Positions 29,113 through 36,782 of a stretch of 64,000 nucleotides of DNA are shown piece by piece. Source of the stretch: Massilia sp. CF038 (GTDB lineage Bacteria; Pseudomonadota; Gammaproteobacteria; Burkholderiales; Burkholderiaceae_D); the NCBI RefSeq assembly GCF_900129765.1, contig NZ_FQWU01000002.1, positions 496,001-560,000 of the forward strand, given 5' to 3'. Made by a program: the position numbers and the translations under genes. The notes below the pieces were generated by a model. That model was given only the letters and a program-made list of their open reading frames with translations, searched no databases and was not told the DNA's origin. Numbering within the stretch: position 1 is the first letter of the stretch; every line of letters starts with the position of its first letter.

Positions 29113-30963
29113 TTACTTCATGGTGTAGCTCTGCTGCGCGGTATCAATCGCGTAGTTCTTCGCCACATCCCAATACGTGAAGTTGTAGCGGACCACATCG
29201 CCCACTTTCAGACCAGTTGTCGTGAAGGTGTTCACGCCACCATCCTGGCGCATGCGGAAGTTCTGCTGCCCGGCCCCGTTGACGGTGTAATGGACGTCTG
29301 CCCAGCTGGTCGTGTTGACGCGGAACTGCAGCGCCGTGGCACTGGTTTGCGCGGTGCTGTAGATCGGCGTCGGCGTTGGCGTTGGCGTTGGCGTCGGCGT
29401 TGGCGTTGGCGTCGGCGTTGGCGTCGGCGTCGGCGTCGGCGTTGGCGTTGGCGTTGGCGTTGGCGTCGGCGTTGGCGTTGGCGTTGGCGTTGGCACGACC
29501 GTCCCGCTGTCCCACACAATATCGTCGATCGCAAACTGGAAAGGTGCCGTCGGCAGGCGATTGGCGTCGCTGGAAATCTGGAACAGGTCCAGCATCGACT
29601 GCAAGGCGACCTTGGTGCCGGCCAGAGCCGAGACCGGAATTGTCGCGGTGCCCCACTCACCATTACGCACCAGGCCGTAAGCGGTCGTGTTGGCCGGGAA
29701 GTTCACCGCGTTCTGGTTGGTGTAGGTATCCTGCACGCCGATGTTGAACGCGACATTGGCTGGAATCTTTATCTTCAGCTTGACGTTACCGTTGCGGAAG
29801 TTGCTCATGTCATGGATCTGACGCGACTGGATGCTGCCGCCGAACCATTGGTTGCTCGAATTGTAGTTCCAGGCGATGACGTTGCTGCCTTCGGCGGGTG
29901 CGGTATTACCCGCGCCCACCGTGGCCTGATTCCAGACAAAGATGTCGCTGCTCACGCCCGCGCTTTGCTTGTTGTTGACTGCCGTCAGGTCGGTGAACAC
30001 GCCAAACTTGCCCACTTCGGGCTTGGTCTGGTTGCCGATGGTGACACTGCCTTTGCCGTCCAGCTCATACACACGAACATAGTCGACGTACATGGTGCCT
30101 GGCAACGGCGCCGTCACTTGCCCCGGGCTGGCTGCGTCCGTGAAGTTGCCACCCACGGCAAGGTTCAGCAGCAGATAGAAGGGTTCCTGCAAACTGGTCG
30201 AGTTGACGGGCAGGACATTGTCATAGAGATTGTGCTCAACGCCATTATCAACGGCAGTGAAACGCATCTGCGATTCGGTCCAATACAAGCGATAGGTAAT
30301 GAAGCGGTTCGCCATCGAGGTGGGCGCCACGTAATAGCTCTTGGTATTCCAGGCGGTCGAGCCGGCGCAGCTTTCATTGCCTGGCACGCAAGCAGCCTGC
30401 TGGTAGGTGATGACGTTGGCGCCAACAAAATTATTGATCCCTGCCCCACCACGGCCGGCGGCGCGATGCCCCATTTCCATGATGTCGATCTCGCCGTTGC
30501 GCGGCCAGCTTTGCGGGCTCACGCCCAGCATCCACGCGGCCGGCCACAGACCAGTATCAAGCGATGGCGTGGCCAGGCGTACTTCCACCATGCCGTATTT
30601 CACTGCCACCTTGCCTGCGCTGGAGATTTTGCCCGACGTGAAGGAATTGCTGCCCACGGTTTCACGCCGCGCCTGAATGGCCAGTGCCCGTGTGGCCGAT
30701 TCAAACGGCACATTCACCACCGACAGGTTATTCGGGCTGTAGTACTCCAGTTCCTGATTGCCATAGCCGCACAGATTGATCTGGCAGCCATTGCCGTCGT
30801 AGGCACTCCAGCGGCTGGTATCCAGACTGCTGCCATTGAATTCCTCCGACCACAGCAATTTCCCGATCACCGGGCTGGTGACACTGGCCGACGCGCCGCC
30901 GTAGGCCATCAGCATGGCACTGGCGATGGCCGACAACACGAATTTTTTATTGTTTTGTTTCAC
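29113..30963 (-). CDS. Secreted GH16 endo-beta-glucanase with CBM56-like module
   Basis: A 616-residue multidomain enzyme with a signal peptide (about 1-27). The GH16 catalytic domain (about 30-300) has the active-site motif EIDIME with nucleophile Glu158, Asp160 and acid/base Glu163. A beta-sandwich-like middle domain covers about 310-485, then a Pro-Thr linker of about 21 PT units, and a C-terminal module of about 80 residues with WADVHYTVNG and FTYWD, as in beta-1,3-glucan-binding CBM56. It probably cleaves beta-1,3- or mixed-linkage glucan outside the cell. Two LacI-type palindromes lie upstream. Confidence 0.92.
   Translation of the reverse strand: MKQNNKKFVLSAIASAMLMAYGGASASVTSPVIGKLLWSEEFNGSSLDTSRWSAYDGNGCQINLCGYGNQELEYYSPNNLSVVNVPFESATRALAIQARRETVGSNSFTSGKISSAGKVAVKYGMVEVRLATPSLDTGLWPAAWMLGVSPQSWPRNGEIDIMEMGHRAAGRGGAGINNFVGANVITYQQAACVPGNESCAGSTAWNTKSYYVAPTSMANRFITYRLYWTESQMRFTAVDNGVEHNLYDNVLPVNSTSLQEPFYLLLNLAVGGNFTDAASPGQVTAPLPGTMYVDYVRVYELDGKGSVTIGNQTKPEVGKFGVFTDLTAVNNKQSAGVSSDIFVWNQATVGAGNTAPAEGSNVIAWNYNSSNQWFGGSIQSRQIHDMSNFRNGNVKLKIKIPANVAFNIGVQDTYTNQNAVNFPANTTAYGLVRNGEWGTATIPVSALAGTKVALQSMLDLFQISSDANRLPTAPFQFAIDDIVWDSGTVVPTPTPTPTPTPTPTPTPTPTPTPTPTPTPTPTPTPTPTPTPTPIYSTAQTSATALQFRVNTTSWADVHYTVNGAGQQNFRMRQDGGVNTFTTTGLKVGDVVRYNFTYWDVAKNYAIDTAQQSYTMK
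29366..29493. repeat. Hexanucleotide repeat encoding a Pro-Thr linker
   Basis: About 21 tandem copies of GGCGTT/GGCGTC (plus strand) encode alternating Pro-Thr on the minus strand in the GH16 gene. Each unit is six bases, so a slip by whole units changes linker length and keeps the frame. Confidence 0.95.
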
Positions 30964-31012
30964 TATGACTCCTCCTGACTCACTTCGAAATTGGACCTGC
31001 CCCCCGGCGCCA

Positions 31013-31026
31013 TGAAAGCGCTTTCA
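31013..31026. promoter_or_regulatory. LacI-type operator upstream of the GH16 gene
   Basis: TGAAAGCGCTTTCA is a perfect 14-base palindrome 50 bases upstream of the GH16 start. The central CG and symmetric arms match the operator form of LacI/GalR-family repressors, which often respond to sugars. A near-identical site precedes the GH5 gene at 44731. Confidence 0.7.
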
Positions 31027-31125
31027 AACCGGAGCGGGACCGCTGCACGCCAACACGGAGATTGGCCTGTTCGCTATTGCGCGCAGCCGCGTTGTGAAAG
31101 GAAGTGCGGTGCGAGCGTATCTTGC

Positions 31126-31145
31126 AATTGGAAGCGATTCCAATT
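31126..31145. promoter_or_regulatory. Second palindrome upstream of the GH16 gene
   Basis: AATTGGAA and TTCCAATT flank GCGA. The arms are exact and the centre contains CG, again resembling a LacI-family operator. It lies about 163 bases upstream of the GH16 start and 94 bases before the divergent lipoprotein gene, so it could serve either. Confidence 0.5.
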
Positions 31146-31238
31146 AATGAAAAGAATATATTCCGATTAATATTGTGTGTCAATCAAAACGACGGACGCG
31201 CGTAGCCATCGCGCGACTTCCGGCGTAAGATCGAGCGT

Positions 31239-31751
31239 ATGCAAACGTTCTCCCACAAGCCTCTCGCCCTGCTGCTCGCCGCTGTCCTGTTACAAGGTTG
31301 CGCGGCCAGCGCAGACCGCTTTTATCGCGACTCTGCCTCTATCAGCAATGCCCAGCTGTGCCGTACCCTGCGCACTGCCGGGGAAGGCAGCGACCCTGTT
31401 TTCGCCAGCGATGTGCGGCGCGCGGCCGAAGCGCGCGGCTTGAACGACGCGGCCTGCCAGTCCCTGGTCAGCCGGCAGAATTCCACCATCGCCGCCGCGG
31501 GCGTGATCGGTGTGGCGCTGGTGGGTCTGGCGTCGCGCAGCAACAATGTGGGGGTTGGAGTGGGTGTGGGCGTCGGTCTCGGCGGCGGCGGCGAATACCG
31601 CGTGGCCGACAGCGATTGGGACTGGGACGAATTTTCTACCCCCACACACGAACGCATGTGGGGTTGCCGCGGCATCCAGAGCGGCCAGCTGGTCGATCCC
31701 GCACAATGCGCGGGCAAGGTGCAAACCGACTGGCGCTGGCCGCAAAAGTAA
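31239..31751 (+). CDS. Small lipoprotein with glycine/valine repeat
   Basis: A 170-residue predicted lipoprotein: lipobox LLQGC places the lipidated Cys at residue 21. A Gly/Val alternating segment (VGVGVGVGVGLGGGG) near 104-118 could form a membrane-embedded glycine zipper, as in some outer-membrane lipoproteins. Several cysteines follow (WGCRG, AQCAG). No named family. It is divergent from the GH16 gene and convergent with the isochorismatase gene. Confidence 0.72.
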   Translation: MQTFSHKPLALLLAAVLLQGCAASADRFYRDSASISNAQLCRTLRTAGEGSDPVFASDVRRAAEARGLNDAACQSLVSRQNSTIAAAGVIGVALVGLASRSNNVGVGVGVGVGLGGGGEYRVADSDWDWDEFSTPTHERMWGCRGIQSGQLVDPAQCAGKVQTDWRWPQK

Positions 31752-31765
31752 GTCAGAACAACAAC

Positions 31766-32419
31766 TCAGTGCCCTTCGCTGGCGCCGAACATGGTCTTCG
31801 CGTAAATCAGACCCAGACCATAGCCGCCGCCATGGGCAATTGCCGTGGCCACAGTGTCGTTGTAGGTCTCGCCGCGGGCCCAGTCGCGCTGTAATTCCAG
31901 CAGATACTGGAGCGCCGTCATCGGCCGCGCGCCCGCCTGAATCATGCGTTCCATGGCGCGCTGGTGCGCTTCGTCCGAAATGTCGCCCGATGCGTCGGCA
32001 ATCACGTACACCTCAAAACCCTGATCCAGCGCAGACAAGGCAGGACCGACGATGCACACGGAGGTCCACAGCCCGGCCAGAACAATTTTCTGCTTGCCGG
32101 TTGCGTTGACCCGTTCGGCAATGCGTGCGTCCTCCCAGGTATTCATGGTGGTGCGGTCAATCACTGCTTCGTTTGGAAAGACCGATTTGATTTCGTCGAA
32201 CATGGGGCCGGAGAACGATTTTTCAGCAACCGTGGTGAGGATGGTGGGGACCTTGAATTCTTTGGCAGCCTTGGCAACCAGCGCGACATTGTTGCGGAGC
32301 AGCACAGGATCGATGGATTTGGTGGCAAACGCCATTTGCGATTGATGATCGATCATGATCAGGGTGTGGTTACTGCCGTCGAGCAGGTTTTTTCCTGGTT
32401 TTGCGCTTGCAATTGCCAT
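31766..32419 (-). CDS. Isochorismatase-family hydrolase (YcaC-like)
   Basis: A 217-residue cysteine hydrolase with the expected triad: Asp24 in MIDHQ, Lys67 in AEKSF and Cys122 in WTSVCI. The family hydrolyses C-N or ether-type bonds in compounds such as isochorismate, N-carbamoyl amines or nicotinamide. Length and motifs fit the YcaC-like subgroup of unknown substrate. It stands alone, with a 556-bp non-coding stretch upstream. Confidence 0.88.
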   Translation of the reverse strand: MAIASAKPGKNLLDGSNHTLIMIDHQSQMAFATKSIDPVLLRNNVALVAKAAKEFKVPTILTTVAEKSFSGPMFDEIKSVFPNEAVIDRTTMNTWEDARIAERVNATGKQKIVLAGLWTSVCIVGPALSALDQGFEVYVIADASGDISDEAHQRAMERMIQAGARPMTALQYLLELQRDWARGETYNDTVATAIAHGGGYGLGLIYAKTMFGASEGH

Positions 32420-32975
32420 GTTGTTTCTCCTTATTGCCGAAGTGGGCTGAGTGATTCAAAATCGATAATCATCAAAATCATCGAATGGCTGTTCTGGGAT
32501 CAATTCGGCCTTTGCTAGCTCCGATGAAGACAGTCTATGTCACCAAGCGCATAAGTTAAAACGGAAAGAATCGCGGCTTATGATCGATTTTTTCGAACAT
32601 ACTTGATCATTGTCTTTTTGCGACAGCGCAGCATTTTGCTTTGTGAAATGCGCTACCCGCCTGATGAAATGTGGCACATGCGCAGGAGTTTCCAATAATT
32701 AATGATTTTGAGCGGCAGCTCTACTTCATTTAACATGCCCACGAGTAATTTTTGTATAATGGCGTCCTTACACCTTTGCAGTACCGGCGGCTGGCGCGAC
32801 AGGCATTTTGACTCTCGCGCCGATGTCATGTGTTTTCCCAACGTAGCGTTCCAGACGCTACCCACGACGCCTGGGGCAAGCCGCTGCGCTTTGGCCCAAT
32901 TCCTGAAAGTGCGTGCCGAACCATACCGCAGCAATCGCGGTGGCCATGCCAAACGACTATTACACTGATCGCAAA
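32420..32975. other. 556-bp intergenic region with a possible promoter
   Basis: I see no credible gene here. The stretch is AT-richer than its neighbours near 32450-32700. TATAAT at 32755-32760 is a good -10 candidate for the sensor gene at 32976, but only a weak -35 (TTTAAC-like, spacing about 20) is present. A small hairpin (GTAGCGT/ACGCTAC) lies near 32842-32861 in what would be an untranslated leader of about 210 bases. Confidence 0.45.
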
Positions 32976-34049
32976 ATGAAACTGAAACTGAATATCTTCC
33001 ACAAAGTCCTGATCACCCTGTTACTGGTGACCCTCATTCCCCTGTGCGCCCTCTGGTACCTGGGCAATGCGGCGGCCGAGAAGGAACTGACCTCGAACAT
33101 TTCCGACAATCTGGTGTCGACCATGAACACGGTTGCCACCGGCATCAACGCCTGGGACGAAACCAATCTGCGCGCATTGCGCCAGGTTGCCCGTACCGAC
33201 GACATGGTTTCCATGGACGGCGCGCGCCAGACCCCGCTGCTGAGCGCAGTCGGCACCACTTACGAGTGGTCCTACCTGGTCTTCACCACCGCACCGGACG
33301 GCCGCAATATCGCCCGTAACGACGGCGGCGCCCTGACCAACTACGGCGACCGCGCCTACTTCAAGGCCGTCATGGGCGGCGCCGACGTTGCCCGCCAGGT
33401 TGCATTGGGCAAGTCGACCGGCAAGCCTTCGCTGATGGTCGCTGCACCAATTCGCAATGAATCGCGCGCCGTTGTCGGTGTTCTGGCCATGGCCATGAAC
33501 CTGGGCGACATTTCGCGTACCGTCACCGACATCAAGATCGGCACCACCGGCCACGCCATCCTGCTCGACGCCGAAAACAAGGTCATCGCGCACGGTGATG
33601 CCTCGAAAGTGCGCACCGCGCTGCAGGACTTCAGCACCTACCCTGCGCTGAAAGTAGCCGGCATCACCGAACAGCCAACCGTGTACATGGTTGACGACGT
33701 CAAAATGATCGGTTTCAAGCGCGTGCTGCCACAAGGCTGGTCGGTACTGGTTGAACAGGAATACAGCGAAGCCTTTGCAACCCTGTCGAAGATGCAGCAC
33801 GAAGCGCGCATCCTGATCGGCGTGGCCATCGCTCTGGTGCTGCTGGTCGCTTACCTGCTCGGCAAACAGCTGACCCGCCCGATCAATGAACTGACCGCGA
33901 TTGCTGAAAAGCTGAGCAAGGGCCAGCTCAACGTCGACATTCCACAAACGAACCGCGGCGACGAAATTGGTTCGCTGGCACGCGCCATCGAACGCCTGGG
34001 CATCAGCATCGGCATGGCAATGGACCGCCTGCGCAAGAAGTCCACGTAA
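32976..34049 (+). CDS. dCache-HAMP membrane sensor without output domain (module copy 1)
   Basis: A 357-residue protein from the start at 32976 (MKLKLNIFHK); an ATG at 32946 would add ten residues. Helix 1 is at about 10-30. A periplasmic double-Cache sensor (about 35-270) has the Cache-type segment GDRAYFKAVMGG and KSTGKPSL. Helix 2 is at about 275-295 and a HAMP domain follows (LTRPIN ... GDEIGSLARAIERLG). The chain ends 14 residues later in RLRKKST, so no kinase, cyclase or methyl-accepting domain follows. A 202-residue cytosolic protein is encoded 12 bases downstream. A paralogous pair lies at 40964-42624. Confidence 0.9.
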   Translation: MKLKLNIFHKVLITLLLVTLIPLCALWYLGNAAAEKELTSNISDNLVSTMNTVATGINAWDETNLRALRQVARTDDMVSMDGARQTPLLSAVGTTYEWSYLVFTTAPDGRNIARNDGGALTNYGDRAYFKAVMGGADVARQVALGKSTGKPSLMVAAPIRNESRAVVGVLAMAMNLGDISRTVTDIKIGTTGHAILLDAENKVIAHGDASKVRTALQDFSTYPALKVAGITEQPTVYMVDDVKMIGFKRVLPQGWSVLVEQEYSEAFATLSKMQHEARILIGVAIALVLLVAYLLGKQLTRPINELTAIAEKLSKGQLNVDIPQTNRGDEIGSLARAIERLGISIGMAMDRLRKKST

Positions 34050-34061
34050 AAGGGCGACGAC

Positions 34062-34670
34062 ATGGCACAGCCAGAATTCACCCCATTCGTTGAACTGCTG
34101 GACCGCATTGCCGGCTTTTGCGCCCAAGGGCACACTGCCACCGTGATGCTGGTCAGCGATGACAATCGCATGGCCCAGATCCACCTGCTGGGCGGACGCA
34201 TCATCTTCATCCTGTGCCGCGGCCGGCGCGGCAAGGATGGCCTGAGCATCATGCGCACCATGCAGCGTGCGCGCATGACGCTGGACCGCCCCAGCGTGGC
34301 CAGCAATGAGCCGCTGGAATGGTCGACCGAGGTCATTCTCGACTACCTGTACGGCAGCATCAACGATCTGCCCGAAGGCGGCGCCGCCTCCACCATGCTG
34401 CCCGGGATCGCCCGCCGTGCAGCGCCAGCAGCATCGGCATCGGTCCGCGAAAGCATGCCGGGCGTGTCGGCCGATCAGCGCGCCGTGTTCGAAGCCACCC
34501 TGGCCAAGTACATCGGTCCAATGGCGGAAATCGTCTGCGCCGACTACTTCGACAATGCCAGCGACCTGCGCGCGCTGGCCCTGAACCTGGCAGGTGAAAT
34601 TCCAGGCGCCGACCAGGCGGCCAAGTTCAAGGCCGAAATCGGCAGCGCCCTGTCCATCAGCGGCCTGTAA
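34062..34670 (+). CDS. PATAN/DUF4388-like cytosolic partner protein (module copy 1)
   Basis: A 202-residue soluble protein. The N-terminal half (about 5-85) has the pattern TVMLVSDDNRMAQIHLLGGRI ending in a block with MRTMQ, resembling PATAN/DUF4388 domains: a short beta-strand, a glycine-rich 'GGxI' turn, then helices. A linker of Ala/Ser follows. The C-terminal part (about 140-195) holds KYIGPMAEIVCAD and is shared with the paralogue at 42064. No catalytic motif is visible. It is 12 bases after the sensor gene and is likely its signalling partner, which is inference from linkage in two loci. Confidence 0.8.
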   Translation: MAQPEFTPFVELLDRIAGFCAQGHTATVMLVSDDNRMAQIHLLGGRIIFILCRGRRGKDGLSIMRTMQRARMTLDRPSVASNEPLEWSTEVILDYLYGSINDLPEGGAASTMLPGIARRAAPAASASVRESMPGVSADQRAVFEATLAKYIGPMAEIVCADYFDNASDLRALALNLAGEIPGADQAAKFKAEIGSALSISGL

Positions 34671-34679
34671 GCACCCCGC

Positions 34680-34715
34680 CTCCCCCGCAGGCTTGTTCAA
34701 GCCACTGCGGGGGAG
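34680..34715 (+). terminator. Hairpin after the sensor/PATAN-like pair
   Basis: CTCCCCCGCAG pairs with CTGCGGGGGAG around a 14-base loop that can itself pair (GGCTT/AAGCC). It begins 9 bases after the stop codon. There is no T-run, so termination may be weak. Confidence 0.6.
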
Positions 34716-34777
34716 CAAACCGGGCCCTCCACCCGGCGCAATGCTAGACTTGCCGTCATCGACATGACGGGACTCCC

Positions 34778-36106
34778 ATGAATAAAATCTTGATCGCGCT
34801 GCTGCTGATGGCCGCTGGCGCCGCCCCTGCGCAGGTTCTGACAGTGCGCGAGCAAGCGCGTATGGTCGACACCATTCTGGCTGAGCGGCTTGACGCGCTA
34901 TTGCCGTCGCTGATGCAGGAAAGCGGCATCGATATGTGGGTGCTGATCTCGCGCGAATACAACGAAGATCCGGTGTTGAAAACCATGCTGCCGGCCGAAT
35001 GGCTCAATGCACGCCGCCGCACCATGCTGGTATTCCACCGCGACCCGCGTACGGGCAGCGTGGAAAAGCTGGCCATTGCCCGCTATGACGTGGGTCAGGC
35101 CATCAAGGGGGCGTGGGATACCAAACGCTTTCCCGAACAATGGGACGCGCTGGCTGATTTGATCAGGACGCGCAAGCCGGCCCGCATCGGCATCAACACC
35201 TCGGCCGACTTTGCCCATGCGGACGGCCTCGATCACACCGACTATCTGGCATTCATGCAGCATCTGCCGGCCGGCTTCAAAAACAGGGTGGTGTCGGCGC
35301 AGAAGCTGGCCGTAAGGTGGCTGGAAACACGCACGGAGCGCGAAATGGCCTTGTATCCGCAGCTGGTGGAAGCGACCCACAAGATCATTGCCCAAGGCTT
35401 TTCGCCACTGGCCGTGGTGCCGGGGCAGACCACGACCGAAGATCTGGAATGGTGGTTCCGCCAGAAGATCCGCGACAGCGGTTACGATACCTGGTTTCAC
35501 CCATCGGTATCGATTCAGCGCATGGACGCGGCGGGCGCCGGCCGCTCAAATGATTTTTCGACGCGCGAATCGGCCAACGTGATCTTGGCGGGCGACCTGC
35601 TGCATGTGGACATTGGCATCAGCTATCTGCGTCTGAATACCGACATTCAGCAGCACGCATATGTGCTGCGCCCTGGCGAAACAGAAGCGCCCGCAGCGTT
35701 GAAGGTGGCGTTCGAGAAAGGCAACCGGCTGCAGGATATCCTGACCGGGCAATTCAAGCAGGGCCGCAGCGGTAACCAGATACTGGCGGCGGCGCTGGCC
35801 CAGGCCAAAGCCGAAGGTATCGCGCCCACCATTTATACCCATCCACTGGGCTACCACGGTCATGCGGCCGGGCCGACCATTGGCATGTGGGACATGCAAG
35901 AGGGCGTACCGGGCAGCGGCGACTATCCGCTCCATTACCGCACCGCGTATTCGATCGAACTCAATGCCCAGTCCATGCTGCCGGAATGGGGCAAGAACGT
36001 GCGCATCATGCTTGAAGAAGACGGCTACTTCGACCAGGCTGGCTTTCGCTATCTGAGCGGACGGCAAACCGATATGCACCTGATCCCGGGCGTGCCGCGT
36101 CAATAA
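34778..36106 (+). CDS. Exported M24-family metallopeptidase (Xaa-Pro aminopeptidase-like)
   Basis: A 442-residue protein with a signal peptide (MNKILIALLLMAAGAAPAQ). An N-terminal creatinase-type domain is followed by the pita-bread fold with metal ligands Asp278 (HVDIG) and Asp289 (NTDIQQ), a His in HPLGYHGH, and Glu residues in SIELNA and MLEEDGYF. The 11-residue spacing of the two Asp fits the family. It should cleave an N-terminal residue, possibly before proline, in the periplasm. A tandem-repeat tract and a REP element follow. Confidence 0.9.
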   Translation: MNKILIALLLMAAGAAPAQVLTVREQARMVDTILAERLDALLPSLMQESGIDMWVLISREYNEDPVLKTMLPAEWLNARRRTMLVFHRDPRTGSVEKLAIARYDVGQAIKGAWDTKRFPEQWDALADLIRTRKPARIGINTSADFAHADGLDHTDYLAFMQHLPAGFKNRVVSAQKLAVRWLETRTEREMALYPQLVEATHKIIAQGFSPLAVVPGQTTTEDLEWWFRQKIRDSGYDTWFHPSVSIQRMDAAGAGRSNDFSTRESANVILAGDLLHVDIGISYLRLNTDIQQHAYVLRPGETEAPAALKVAFEKGNRLQDILTGQFKQGRSGNQILAAALAQAKAEGIAPTIYTHPLGYHGHAAGPTIGMWDMQEGVPGSGDYPLHYRTAYSIELNAQSMLPEWGKNVRIMLEEDGYFDQAGFRYLSGRQTDMHLIPGVPRQ

Positions 36107-36116
36107 CAAGTATCAA

Positions 36117-36240
36117 CCACATCGCCCTCGGGGTTCGAATACCCACCACATCGCACGCGGCGTTCGAATACCCACCACATCGCACGCGGCGTTCGAATAC
36201 CCACCACATCGCACGCGGCGTTCGAATACCCACCACATCG
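36117..36240. repeat. 29-bp tandem repeat, about four copies
   Basis: TTCGAAT starts at 36134, 36163, 36192 and 36221, giving an exact 29-base period; the middle units are identical. Each unit contains CCACCACATCGC, which is also the beginning of the REP element that starts at the end of the array. The first unit differs (GCCCTCGGGG instead of GCACGCGGCG). There are no unique spacers, so this is not a CRISPR array. Confidence 0.95.
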
Positions 36241-36321
36241 CCCTCGCGAAGGCGGGGGCCTATCCCACCTGTCCAACTTCGGACCAGGGTTATGGGCCCC
36301 CGCCTGCGCGAGGGCGATGTG
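36234..36321. repeat. REP-type palindromic element, copy 2
   Basis: CACATCGCCCTCGCGAAGG... pairs with ...GCGCGAGGGCGATGTG over about 28 bases with one or two mismatches. The centre contains CAACTTCGG, which is also in the centre of copy 3. It lies between the M24 gene and the convergent DUF4148 gene. Confidence 0.88.
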
Positions 36322-36370
36322 CTTGTATCAGCGCGGCGAACTGTTTCGCCGCTTGTATCGCGAACAGTGC

Positions 36371-36646
36371 TTACTTGAGCAGATCGTACTGGCTGGCGAA
36401 GGTCGCACGCGCATGCTTGACCGCTTCAACGGCTTCAGCGTGCACCTGCGCGCGGCTTGGACCATTCGAGGTCGACAGCAGCACCGGCACGTTCAGATTG
36501 CGCACTGCGTAGCTCGACTGGGCCGCGGAGACCACCACAACCGACGCGGCCGTGGCCGACACGTTGGCGCCGGCCACATCGGCGGCAAAAGCGGAACCTG
36601 CAACAGCGAAGGCGGCAACAGCGGCAAACAGTTTCGATGCATTCAT
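36371..36646 (-). CDS. DUF4148-type small exported protein
   Basis: A 91-residue protein starting at 36646 with GGAG upstream. It has a clear signal peptide (MNASKLFAAVAAFAVAGSAFAA) and a C-terminal segment with RAQVHAEAVEAVKHARA that matches the pattern of DUF4148 proteins, common in Burkholderiales. The mature protein is small and periplasmic. Function unknown; several such genes per genome are usual. Confidence 0.8.
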   Translation of the reverse strand: MNASKLFAAVAAFAVAGSAFAADVAGANVSATAASVVVVSAAQSSYAVRNLNVPVLLSTSNGPSRAQVHAEAVEAVKHARATFASQYDLLK

Positions 36647-36782
36647 GATTTTCTCCAGTGAACTTGCGGTGACAAGCACGTTTGCCTGTCCATGAAAGAC
36701 AGTCTATACCTGCTAACCACGGCAATAAAGGCGAAAAAATGCAATGTACTATTGCTTAATCCGGGACAATTATCAGTCTCCC

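Noticed and set aside
29020-30978. 652-codon plus-strand open frame
   Set aside because: It is opposite the GH16 gene, and its middle is a run of Arg and Trp made by the PT-encoding repeat. The GH16 gene has a signal peptide, motifs and terminator.
32653-32952. 99-codon minus-strand open frame in the 556-bp gap
   Set aside because: No ribosome site, no domain, and it covers the likely promoter and leader of the sensor gene.
36006-36236. 76-codon open frame with repeated GIRTPRAMW
   Set aside because: It is only the tandem repeat read through in successive frames, so it is not a gene.
36117-36240. Short regular repeats reminiscent of CRISPR
   Set aside because: The 29-base units are contiguous and have no unique spacers, and no cas gene is near.
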